A stretch of 64,000 bases of DNA from positions 62,001 to 126,000 of the forward strand of contig JAJTUP010000098.1 in the NCBI GenBank assembly GCA_021399435.1. The letters run 5' to 3'. Of this stretch, positions 19,797-30,162 are shown one piece after another. The translations under genes were made by a program, and so were the position numbers. This DNA is from Diaporthe sp. PMI_573 (lineage: Eukaryota; Ascomycota; Sordariomycetes; Diaporthales; Diaporthaceae). The notes beneath the pieces were generated by a model. That model ran no database searches, was not told where the DNA came from, and saw only the letters and a program-made list of their open reading frames with translations. Position 1 is the first letter of the stretch; each line of letters begins with the position of its first letter.

Positions 19797-20438
19797 GCTC
19801 CGCCTCCGCCCACCAGGGTACCTGTCGCAAACCGCACCGAGACCGTCCAAGAGCAGCAAGATTCGCGCCTCGAGCGACTGCAAGGCCTCAAATCAGTGGC
19901 ATTTGCTAGTGATGAATGGGCATAGAAACCATACAACGTTCCATTTTGCAGGCACTATTTAGCTGAGATAAGAAGGTTTCTGCAGCTAACTTGAACATTT
20001 ACCCTGCGAGCGTCCGGGGCGCTCCTACCCCGCTGCAGGCTGCCTGATAATAATCCTCTGCAGAACACTCGATTGACATGACGATGCGATGGTCGGATTA
20101 CTGTCCATGCCCCTCAGCATCGGGGGTCCAATCACCCGCTGGCACTTTCTGTGGTATTCACTGGATGATTCAATATGGCATGGGCATATATTTTGTTTAC
20201 CCTGCATGAAATCCCGCATGTGTATCGAGTTTTTGCCCGTGCTGTGATTCGCAAAGTCCACGCCTGAGGCAGAGGTTGGATAATATGGATCGGGATGTGA
20301 TACAGCTGGTTGGTAACTAGTCCTCCGCGCCCCTATCTTGCTGCCTGAAACAAGGACGGGTACATAAGCCCGCTGTTGGCTCCCTTTCCCCCCTCTCCTC
20401 GCTGGACACGGCACTGCTATTAAAATCTTCTCTTCATT
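19797..20438. other. Junction and intergenic sequence
   Basis: Just after the pogo breakpoint a frame of about 43 codons (key residues TRVPVANRTETVQ, then LQGLKSVAF, ending in TAG at 19923-19925) may be the 3' end of another gene. The rest shows no gene. Confidence 0.3.
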
Positions 20439-20774
20439 ATGCAACCTCTCATCAACCCAACCTCGATCCCTCCTATCACCGCTCTACGAGAAAACATAGA
20501 TTATGGTGACCCTCAGCTACCAAGATGTCAAGCGTTCTACGAAAGCGCCCGGGCTTTCCGAAAGACGTTTGTTAGTAGTAAAGGGTGGGAGGGCAGCTCA
20601 CTGCATGACTGGAGAGCACATCAAACTGCGTTAGGTGAGATGGTTCGATACTCCATCCTTCTACTTGGGCACCAACAAGTGATGTCTATTCAACATGGAC
20701 GCCTGCTCCCCAGCCAGTTCTTCGGATTGGAAATAGGAAATTGTCATTCTGCCGGCAGTTTTGTTCCTGAATGA
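20439..20774 (+). CDS. Small hypothetical protein, 111 aa
   Basis: A single frame from an ATG preceded by a pyrimidine-rich stretch. It has a Pro-rich start and a mixed hydrophilic body (CQAFYESARAFRKTFVSSKG). It ends five bases before the convergent phosphotransferase gene. No domain, signal peptide or membrane segment recognised, and it may be a chance frame. Confidence 0.25.
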   Translation: MQPLINPTSIPPITALRENIDYGDPQLPRCQAFYESARAFRKTFVSSKGWEGSSLHDWRAHQTALGEMVRYSILLLGHQQVMSIQHGRLLPSQFFGLEIGNCHSAGSFVPE

Positions 20775-20778
20775 GACA

Positions 20779-21690
20779 TTAATCTGAACGTGACATGAGT
20801 CCCCCTTTCATACACATCGAAAGCCGTCCTTTACCCCCGATCAGCTCGAGTTCCCTCTGAATTCTCTCTTTGCCTGAGAACAACTGGAAGTACTCGCTAT
20901 GCTTCATGCGCCACGCATCTACCTCCAACTCGTGCGGGAAGAAGCCAGCATGCTCCCAGTCGAAGATGCAGGTGACCTCTAGCGTCTCGGGCGAGACCAT
21001 GATGTTGTGTCGGGCGAGGTCCCCATGGATGAAGACGAATTTCTTTTTATCCGACGTTATTGGCTGCCAGGCTGCCCTGGGAACTGTTTCGACGATGCGA
21101 GGTGGTGGAAGGACGAAGCCATCCAACCCGGTCACGTAGGACGTGAGCTGTTGAAGCTGGGGAAGGACGTAGTTGGTGATGAAGCTGTCGGCGTTCGCGT
21201 TGGCAATGTCGGCGCAGGTCTCGCATTCCCCACGAGAAACATGGGCCTTTCGTCCTGACGAGGGCATCCGGCACTCCTTCCCAATGCTTTCGAGTGTGAT
21301 ACCATATATGCGTTCCATCGTGACGAAGGTGCGGCCCATGTCGTCTACTCCGTAGTCCAAGACTTCCGGCACCGGAATGCTAGTGTATTGCCTAATAAGA
21401 TTCAAGGCGCGGGCTTCGTTGAGGAGACGCTCCTTGCCCCATTTCCAGAGCCATGGTTTTCCGTCTGGACCATTTTGTAGTTGATCTGGCAGAAGCTCGC
21501 GTTTGGTGAAGCTGCGTTCCCTCACTACAATATTCTTTGATCGGGAGTTTGCGAACCTCAACGATCTTCCCGTGCGGGCTCGGGGCCGGGTCCATATAGA
21601 GCGAGTCAAAATTGAAATGATGCAGTGATGCTCTGATTGTTCCGGGAGATGTTGATAGGGTTGTTCCAGTTTCAATGAAGAGATGGCCAA
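20779..21690 (-). CDS. APH-type phosphotransferase (aminoglycoside phosphotransferase/choline kinase fold), 303 aa
   Basis: Small-molecule kinase-like protein of a family expanded in fungi, substrate unknown. It has an N-lobe region (NEARALNLIRQYTSIPVPEV, then DYGVDDMGRTFVTMERIYG), the catalytic loop FIHGDLARHNIMV with the HGD aspartate, and the metal-binding IFDWEHAGFFP motif. A second frame with family-like content overlaps the N-terminus (21392-21718, starting MQAPIPQSL), so the true start may be at 21718 with a one-base shift or a small intron near 21540. From about VRERSFTKRELL onward the frame is sound. Length is typical. Confidence 0.75.
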   Translation of the reverse strand: MAISSLKLEQPYQHLPEQSEHHCIISILTRSIWTRPRARTGRSLRFANSRSKNIVVRERSFTKRELLPDQLQNGPDGKPWLWKWGKERLLNEARALNLIRQYTSIPVPEVLDYGVDDMGRTFVTMERIYGITLESIGKECRMPSSGRKAHVSRGECETCADIANANADSFITNYVLPQLQQLTSYVTGLDGFVLPPPRIVETVPRAAWQPITSDKKKFVFIHGDLARHNIMVSPETLEVTCIFDWEHAGFFPHELEVDAWRMKHSEYFQLFSGKERIQRELELIGGKGRLSMCMKGGLMSRSD

Positions 21691-21718
21691 TCAAGGATTG
21701 GGGGATGGGGGCTTGCAT

Positions 21719-22144
21719 TGGGAGGAGGTTGACAGCCCTAAGTAGGCTGCGCAGCCCCCACCACCTAAAACCCTTGTCGATGAACCGCTTTGGCGATGTA
21801 GTAGCCCCGCTCTGCCCGGTGCACCGACAAGCGAGCCGGGCTTAGCTGATCCGACACTTATCGAACGCCTCACTCACCGATGCCACCGTCCATATCGGAC
21901 CTCTTCTCCGATCGTGGTGCGTTTCAAGACGCCTGAGAAAGGACATTCCTTATATTCTCCCACAGGACCTGGGTCTGCTGAGCCATGCCGCGACTGGAAT
22001 TCGCGACTGGAAGCCGTGGTTCGCGTGGGTTGCGGCGTGTGTCGAGAGATCCCCTCCATCCTTCGGACGTTCTTTGTTAGTGGTGTCCAGTAAGGCTTGC
22101 AATAGGTCCGGGACCCATGCAATGGTTTGTTTCGTTTCAGCAAC
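21719..22144. other. Intergenic, no gene seen
   Basis: Between the phosphotransferase and the FunK1 fragment; the short frames on both strands have no domain support. Confidence 0.4.
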
Positions 22145-22526
22145 CCCTTGTTGGGTAGCTTTATCCATCAACCAGATGCATCGAAGGACACAAGTCCTTG
22201 CGCAAGGCCCTCTTGCTCCACAGAGATATCTCGATCAACAATATCATGGTGAATGAGGACGACAACAACCCCTCTTGGCGCTCGTTCTTGATTAACCTCG
22301 ACTTTGGGATCAGAGAAATGCGAGAGGAGCCCTCAGACGCCAGAGTCAAGATTTGCACGGGGGCTTTCACGGCAATTGGGGTCCTTCTGGGCGAGCAGCA
22401 TTCTTTCATGCACGACCTTGAATCATTCTTCTGGGTGCTCTTCTGGATATATATTCATTATAATGGCCCAAAGGAGCGTGGTATGTTGGTTCAGAAGTTC
22501 GACAAGTGGAATTACGCGGACATGGA
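22145..22526 (+). pseudogene. FunK1 protein kinase fragment
   Basis: Reads through the catalytic loop LLHRDISINNIMVNEDD, the metal-binding region FLINLDFGIRE, then TGAFTAIGVLLGEQHSFMHD and LESFFWVLFWIYIHYNGP, all characteristic of the fungal FunK1 kinase family. The N-lobe is absent. At 22527 the frame passes into Copia sequence without a stop, so this is exactly where a rearrangement joined the kinase to a retrotransposon. Confidence 0.85.
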
Positions 22527-22634
22527 GAGCACGAAGTGTTTGATGGGAATTGGGAAGGCTTCAAAGATGAGCTTCTCACCACAGACATCAATCGTCTCGC
22601 GGAGTGGACAAGAAAATACGCCCTCCCAGACAAT
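22527..22634 (+). repeat. 108-bp inverted duplication, copy A
   Basis: Identical base for base to the reverse complement of 30055-30162. It belongs to Copia pol (reading frame phrase HEVFDGNWEGFKDELL). It lies between the kinase fragment and the 3' half of the Copia element. Confidence 0.95.
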
Positions 22635-23210
22635 GACACAATATCGGAACCGGAAGGAGAAGATCTGATTGAAGAAAGCTCCCCGGAAGAAACCTCCGAA
22701 GAAACTCAAGGACCTGTTGCCGATAGCATCCAGGAGGCAGACGTAGAGGCTGCAGAGGATGATCGCTCCGAGGTGGACCGAGAAAACGGCCCCTACACAG
22801 AAGCCAAATTCACCCTGCTACCTACTCCTCCTCGATCGCCGCCATCAGCCCTGCTCGCACACACAATTCAAACCCAGTCTGACGAAGAAATGCCGTCTAC
22901 TGAAGAAAATCAAAAGACAAGCCCGTGGCAGGCCGCATTCATCGCTGGCACAAAATCTGCCCGGATGGCTAAGTCAGAGGGAAAATACCTGACGAAGGCA
23001 CAAATTGAAAGACGCTTGCGTCAGGGGGTGAAGTTGAAAAGAAACAACCTCCCCGAACCGCCAAGATGGCACAATGACCTGGATAATCATCCACTTGGAC
23101 CAATATTCAGACAAGCAGAAGCTGACCATTTGCAGAGTCACATTGAAATGAAGTCATTGGACCGAAATCCTCAAGAGGGACCGCCGCGCAGCAGGAAAAC
23201 AAACCCTGGA
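22527..23210 (+). pseudogene. Copia pol fragment (linker between integrase and reverse transcriptase)
   Basis: Continues in frame from HEVFDGNWEGFKDELL through an acidic Glu/Ser/Pro-rich linker, a TLLPTPPRSPP stretch, and a basic segment (AQIERRLRQGVKLKRNNLPE) typical of the region just before Copia reverse transcriptase. Similarity fades by about 23210 and the frame stops at 23265. Reverse transcriptase, RNase H and the 3' LTR are missing. It is the continuation of the element at 30055-33028. Confidence 0.8.
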
Positions 23211-23942
23211 CAACAATCCTGTGCGTGGTACTCTGTCTCTGCATGTCCTTCTGCATTAGTGGTATAATTTTTCACTCCCTTTGCCCCCGCTGGTACATTC
23301 CGTGGGGTTCACATGATGGCTCGACATATACTTGCATACCATTTTCTGCATTCTCCGGCAAGAAGCACCATTCCTGGTCGAAGCACCAATACGGACTACA
23401 TGCAGTTGAAGTCCGCAAGGGGCTAGTAACTGGGTGGCTAAGCAGCCCTTGGGGCTACAGCGTACTTATGGTACAGGCTCCCTGGATCTCCCCCTTTCTA
23501 GCTAGTTAGAAGCAAGCAATGAAGTCCACCAATTCCATCGTTAACGCGATACCACATACGTACGTATAGTACAAGAAAGCCCATTCAACATTTATGGTAT
23601 TTGTGTTCTATCGTACAGTATTTCCCAGAGGACGAATAAGATGAACTATTGCCCCAGATGATGGCCAATCAAAGGTGCTGTGGTTTCCCAAAAGTACTTC
23701 TGTTGCAGTCGATGTATGTATCCAGAACTCCCTCATTGAAGTACTGCAGAAACTTATGAAAACACGGTACTTGTTTGAGCAGGACTTTTAAGTTCCCTGG
23801 ATAGACATTTTGCCATTTTTAAGCAAAGAAGATGCCAGTATTTATAGCTTTCTTATGCTGCTTAACTTCCTTTAGTTTCCTGTCTCCCCTGCTACTTTGC
23901 ACAAGATACCTACCTTAAAACACTTTTCATACCAAATACACG
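23211..23942. other. Upstream region of the P450 fragment
   Basis: No gene seen. The AT-rich second half directly precedes the P450 start codon and may be its old promoter. Confidence 0.35.
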
Positions 23943-24190
23943 ATGTTTGATGCCAGTATCCTTGACTTTTATTTAAATGGAAATGGGCGCACACTTTCGG
24001 TGAATAGTCTTCTCTGTCTGATCAGTCTGTGGGCATTCTTTAAACTTTCAATTTTCATTTATAATATCTCTCCTTTCCATCCTCTGAGCCAGTTCCCAGG
24101 ACCGAAACTCGCCCAAATGACCTTTTGCTATGAAGCTTGGTATGATCTCGTGAAGAACGGGAGGTACACTTTACAAATAAATGAATAGCA
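23943..24190 (+). pseudogene. Cytochrome P450 N-terminal fragment
   Basis: ATG 23943 starts a membrane anchor ([20 protein letters not shown]) followed by the fungal P450 signature [20 protein letters not shown] and [10 protein letters not shown], matching the N-terminus of microsomal P450s of secondary metabolism. The frame meets TAG at 24186 and the remaining 400 or so residues, including the haem-binding cysteine, are absent; about 60 bp later the NRPS remnant begins on the other strand. The two genes were convergent neighbours before the loss. Confidence 0.85.
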
Positions 24191-24248
24191 TTGTAGTTCC
24201 ATACCATTCTGTACATCGCCACACCTAGGAGACGTCTTCTAAGAGAAG

Positions 24249-27200
24249 TCAATTCATGGAAGACCTGCAGACAGCCATCAACTGCATTGCCGAGATGGAA
24301 TCGCCTCCCAGATGGATAAAAGATCGCTTGAATGGCACCGAATCCACCTTGTCGTTGAGAACCTTGGCCCAGGCAGCCCGAAGCCCGACCTCCACCTCTG
24401 ATGCTTCTCTGTCCAGAGCAGATGTCTTTTCCTGTGCGTCGAGAACCAGCTGGTAATGTTCGGGTGTCATCCTCTCGACCCAGTTCACAACACGCCTGCG
24501 GTCAAGCTTGCCGGATGGGAGGAGATGGATGCGGCCCACGACGATCCACGCGGATGGAATCATGTAAGCCGCCAGGTGTCCTGCTAGACCCTCACGAATA
24601 CCTGTTATTTCAGAGCAAGAATACTCTCCGACGAGCTGCATCTCTTCATTTTGCACTATACCTCGCTGAATATCGGCAAGTGACTGCAGAGATAGGACGG
24701 CGACTAGACGCCCCTTGAAAGGGCCAGACGATGGAACAGCCGCTAGGCTATTCTGAATGAGAGGATCTGCGCTGAGATGGTGCTCGACTTCAGACAACTC
24801 GAGTCTCTGACCGTTGATTTTGACTTGATTGTCTTTTCTCTTTTGGAAGAGAATGGTTCCATCTTCGCTGATTTTGACCAGATCTCCAGTTTTGTACATC
24901 CTGCGCTCAGTGCCTTCAGCTGCGCCAGGGAACTGGTTGCACCACTTCGCGTTGGTGATGAAGGACTCTGCAGTCTTCTGGGGATCCTTGAGATAGCCCT
25001 CAGCGAGGGTTGGGCCCTCTACCACAAGCTCACCGACGGCGCCGATAGGCATCAGTCTGTTGTGGTTAGTCGCATCGACGACCCAACAAATACCTCCCAC
25101 TGCATGGCCGATATTGGAAGGGCCGGATGCAAGTGTGACGGTTGGGTTGACGGTAGCGACGACGGCAGTCTCACTAGGTCCGTACGCGTTTATCAACTGG
25201 ACGGATGACGCCCAGGAAGAGATGTGAGCAGAGGACATGGCCTCGCCTCCAAGCACCAGTGTCTTTAGCCCAGGGACGAGGGATGGGGAAATCAGCTGGG
25301 CAACTGAGGGCGTTAACAAGGCCCAATTGACATGCAAATGATTGATAGCTCCCGCAATATCATTAATGCCGTGAGGCACACAGACAGTGCCACCATGAAT
25401 AAGAGTAGTCAAGATCTCCAAAATGCTAGCGTCGAAAGTATAGGAAGCAAATTGCAAGACACGAGATAACTTGGTCATGCCCATGGCAGACCCATGGGCT
25501 GTTGCACCAGTGCAAAAGGCCGAGTGACCAACGATGGTTCCCTTGGGTCTCCCAGTTGTGCCAGAAGTAAAGATGACATAGGCCGGGCTATTGGTAGAAA
25601 GAGAAACAGTCGGCTTCTGGCGCGGTATGATGCCGTGGACAAAGTCTTGTGAAACTTGGATCACCTTTGGTTCAAGATGCTCCAGACGCTCAACATACTG
25701 GGGGGAGCAGAGCACAACGGTGGCCTCGACATCAGCAAGGATGCCGTTGATTCGGGCGTCGGGATGTGCGGGGTCCAAGGCGACAAAGGCAGCACCCGAC
25801 TTGAGGATGGCCAGGATGGAGATGACGACAAGAGACGATTTTTCCATGCAAAAGGGAACGATGGAATTGACTTGAACGCCGTTCTCGACGAGCACGCACG
25901 CAAGACGCGTAGATTGGGAGTCCAGTTCCGAATAGGTGAGGCTTTGATCCCATGCGCAGATGGCCAGCTTGTCTTGCGCTTGAGTAAGACCTTGAGCCTG
26001 GATGACCTCGTGTATGAGTCGGTTGACGAGAGGTGTTGCTGAACTATTGAGCTCCCGCAGCGTCTGAATATCGTGGGGGGTTAGCATGGCCAGGTTACCG
26101 ATCTTTTCGTCCCTCAGCTCAGGGGATGATACGGATTGCAACATCAAGGCGAACTGGTCCATGACGCGCCGCATGTGCGACTCTGAAATGATGTCCTGGT
26201 CAAAATGCACAACAGTCTCAAGCTCGGAATCTCCAATGTGGCACGAGAGCATGAGGGGGTATGAGTAGAAGTTTGTACCAGCCATCTCGTTGGTCTGCTC
26301 GTCCCAGAAAGAATCTGTCAACTCTCGTGAGCCGTGGTTGATGGCTATGAGGTTCTGCGCGCCACACGCAAGGGCAGTGGCAGCGTTGATGCGCTTGATG
26401 TGTTGAATGCCGGTATATTGATGCCGTCTCACAGCTGCTGACTGAGCTTGGACGTAGTCGAGAATCTCAGCAACCGTATGCGAAGAATCCAACACCACGC
26501 GCATCGGTACAGTCGCCAACGTCGCACCCACCATTTCCTCGATTCCAGGAACAGGAGCATCGCGCCCCGCAAGAGTTTCCCAGAACGTGACATCATTTGC
26601 TGCCGAATAGGTGGAAACCGTCAGGGCCCAAGCCGCGCGGATTCTCGTGGCCGTTGTAATCTCGGAGCTAGACTGGCGGCTCAACTCTGCCTTGTGAATC
26701 AACAGACTACGAGCGCTTGCCTGATAATCAGGGCTGGGCAGGCGTGGGAAGTGCTGGGTCGAGATGTTGGATAAGTGGGGCTCCCAGAACTCGTGTGCTC
26801 GATCCATGTCAACTTCTGCAAGATATTGGATGAAGTTGGAGTATGAAGGGCCGCTGAGATGTGCGGAACTCGGGACCTCCTGGTAGCATCGCTTAATCTT
26901 GTCCAAGATGAGAGGCAGACACCAACCGTCGTAGAGTGCATGGTGGATAGCCCAGACGAATAATACCCCAGTGGAACCATTGTCAACAAGGCCATAATTA
27001 GCCAATTTTCCACCATTATGCAGAGGAAGCTGACGCCAGGACTGTTCCACCTCGCCGAGGCTGGCCACCGTGGACCACTGGGGGGCATCCTCGGCTACCA
27101 CAACCTGCACGAACCCGGCATCCTCGGTATGAACAATTCTCGTTCTCAATGTCGGTTGGGCTTGGACTACGAGATCACAAGCCTTTTTGAACCTGACGAT

Positions 27201-30054
27201 ATCTATGTCATCCGGTAGGCGGTAGACAAGCTGGGCAACATATGTCCCTGACTCCCTGATCGAGAGGGCCACAAGACCCTCTTGTGTTGGCGTACAAGGG
27301 TAGATATCCTGAATGGCTTCAACATCGATGCGAGCAATGGCCGCAACCTCTCGCTTCAGTACATCCACCGAAGCCAAGTTGGACAACAACGAGAACGGTT
27401 GGACGGCCGTGGCGACAGCCTTGGTCACGGGGTGTGCTGAGTGGGCCATGTCCAGCAAGGTCGCCTTTTCGAAGATGCTAGCCACGGTCAAATTGATGTC
27501 AGACTGTCGTGCGAGCGTTACCAATCGCATTGCGCCGATTGAGTCACCTCCAAGCCTGAAGAAATGATCTTCGACTCCGATGGACGATGCGTCAACGTTA
27601 AGCACAGAAGCCCACATGGCAACCAGCTGTTTCTCCATCTCGCTGGATGGGGCCCTGCCAGACTTCAAGGCGAGCTTGTAAGAGGTCATGAGCGGTGCCG
27701 GAACTCCCTGTGCCAGCAGTCGGAGGCTGCCCCTGTCCAGCTTCCCGGACGCAGTCAGGGGCATCTTGTTGATGGGCAGCCACACGGATGGAACCATGTA
27801 GGCGGGAATAAGGGTAGACAGAAGCACCTCCAAGTCTTTGAACCGAGCCCTATACGCGTTTTCCATGTCCAGTATGATGTTTTCGTCGCTGCTGTCGGCG
27901 AGGGAGGCGTCTGCATCGGCACAAACGAAGCAGGCTAGCGATTTCCTGCCCTCTGGGGTGATTAACTCAACAGCAGATATCCAGCCCTCGGGAAGGTTCT
28001 TTTGGATGTGGTGCTCGATCTCTCCAAGCTCGATGCGCTGGCCGTTGAGCTTGACCTGGTGATCCTTTCTTCCAAGATAGGTGAGGGTGCCATTGGAATT
28101 ATAGCGTACCAGGTCGCCGGTTTTGTAGAGCTTTCGATCTGGGCTGCCGCCTTGAGATGTTGTTCTTTTCAAGCAGGCAGGTGGCGGTATAAAAGACTGT
28201 GCCATCCTACCGGGCAGATTCAGATAGCCTCGAGAGACGATGGGGCCGTCGATGAGGAGCTCTCCCACGCAACCGATTGGAACTAGAGAGTTGTGATCGG
28301 CAGGATCCACAATCCAAGCAACACTACCGATGGAGCGTCCAATGTTTGTGGCTTTGCCTGGATGGGCAATGTCGCCAGAGTAGGTCGAGTTGATGGAGCA
28401 CTCTGAAGGGCCGTAGCAACATTGCAAAGACACAAAGTCGCGCCACATATCAACGCATGTAGTAGTCACAGCCTCGCCGCCCAGAGCCAACGTCTTCAAG
28501 GTCGGGACTTCGGTTGGCTGGAGAAGGCAGGCGACAGTTGGGGTTATATCGGCCAAGGTAACCCCGTAGCGGTTTATTGCTCCGGTCAAGTCATTCAGCC
28601 TCTCGTGGTCCGAAGGCACGCATACGCAGCCTCCACGAGTAAGTGTGGTGAATATCTCAGCAATACTGTTGTCAAAAGTGAGAGAGGCGAACTGCAACAC
28701 CCTCGAGTCTTTCTCGTAGCCCAGCTTGGGCCCCGAGTACTCAGCGTTGGTGGCAATCCCCCTATGCTCAAGAACCACACCCTTGGGTCTGCCCGTGCTG
28801 CCCGAGGTGTAGATGACGAAACAGGAGTTATGGGGCGTGACTTGGGGAAGAGCAAGGTCCGGCTTTATAGACATGGTCTGGAGCAGCTGGGCGTCCACAG
28901 CCACTGTTGTCTCGGCCATGGTGCTGATTCTGGACGCCATCGAAGGGGCCACGAGGGCTACAGAGGCGCCTGTGTCCTGGGCACGAAGCTGCAACGCAGC
29001 ATCCGGATGCGCTGGGTCCAGAGGCACGCATGCACCGCCAGCCTTCAAGATGGCCAGCATGGCGACTATAGCAAAGGCAGACTTGTCAAAGCAAACGAGC
29101 ACAAAGTCTTCCAGGCGAACACCCAAGGAACTGACATGAAGGGCGAGCTTGGTAGAGGCGTCATCAAGCTCAGCATAGGTAAAGTCCATGTCCCATGACG
29201 CAATCGCGGGGGCGTCAGGACGCGAAATCACCTGTCGCTTGAACAAGTCGTGGAGGCAGCTCTCAATGGCTTCGGGAATCTGCTGGTTCCACTGGCAGAG
29301 CTGCTGACGGTGCCAGGAGGCGAGATGGTCGAGCTGGGCAATGGGTTGGTCGCAATAATGGAGCACGTTGCTGAGCGCCTTGGTAAAAGTGCTGGCGACA
29401 TTCGCGGCATGCCCGTCTGATAAGGTATCGGACCAGTACATCAAATCAATGGCCATGTTGTCCTCGTCCGCCTCGATGTTGACAGACACGTTGTACTCGT
29501 CAGGATCATAAGTTGGGCGGCACTCCTCAAACAAGAGGTCTGGGGGGTTCTCTGGAGTACGCGGCAGCTTTCTGTACGACAGTGCTGTGTTGAACAGAGC
29601 GGAATCGGAGAGCTGCAGTGCATGCTGGACTTCGGCCAAGGAAATGTGGCGGTATTCCAGGCTATCCAGGTAATCTCTCTGCACGTGGCTCATGACGTCC
29701 CCCAAAGTGGTGGAGCTACCAACGTTGACGCGGCATGGCACCATATTAATCACCGGTCCGACAACATCCCGGATACCCTCGATCTGCGAGTCACGAGCAG
29801 ACGTGAGATAACCGAAGCAGACGTCCTCCGAGGCGGTATAGAGACGCAGTGTCAGTGCCCAAGCTGCGTAGATAGCGTTTACAACGGTGACTCCCCGATG
29901 GTTACACAACCGCTGGAGCTCTGACAGCTCGTCGAACCTCACCCTAAGGTGTCTCAGCTCCTTTGATTCCACAATATCGCCATCGTCGAGAACAGGGAAG
30001 TGACACGGCTCGACCCCCGCAAGGTGCGACTTCCAATAGTCAATGCCGGGTTGG
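24249..30054 (-). pseudogene. Non-ribosomal peptide synthetase remnant: partial C-A-T-C-A-T
   Basis: Residue numbers are for the frame starting at 30164. The first 36 residues are Copia DNA read out of frame. From there: the back half of a condensation domain (about 37-290; GPVINMVPCRV, no HHxxxDG), adenylation 1 (YTSGSTGRPKG near 453), carrier 1 (LGGDSIGA near 870), a complete condensation domain (IHHALYDGW near 1073), adenylation 2 (FTSGTTGRPKG near 1530) and carrier 2 (LGGDSISA near 1950), ending abruptly at CRSS. By manual alignment to GrsA numbering the pocket residues read D-N-A-D-A-G-C-I-N and D-A-L-L-V-G-A-V-V; I assign no substrate. The 5,800-bp frame is otherwise open, so decay is recent. 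There is no termination domain. Confidence 0.93.
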
Positions 30055-30162
30055 ATTGTCTGGGAGGGCGTATTTTCTTGTCCACTCCGCGAGACGATTG
30101 ATGTCTGTGGTGAGAAGCTCATCTTTGAAGCCTTCCCAATTCCCATCAAACACTTCGTGCTC
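30055..30162 (-). repeat. 108-bp inverted duplication, copy B
   Basis: Reverse complement of 22527-22634. Here it joins the 5' half of Copia pol to the broken condensation domain of the NRPS. Confidence 0.95.

Noticed and set aside
24190..24248. Continuation of the P450 frame past its TAG
   Set aside because: The following residues show only a faint resemblance to the next P450 motif and the stretch is too short to claim.
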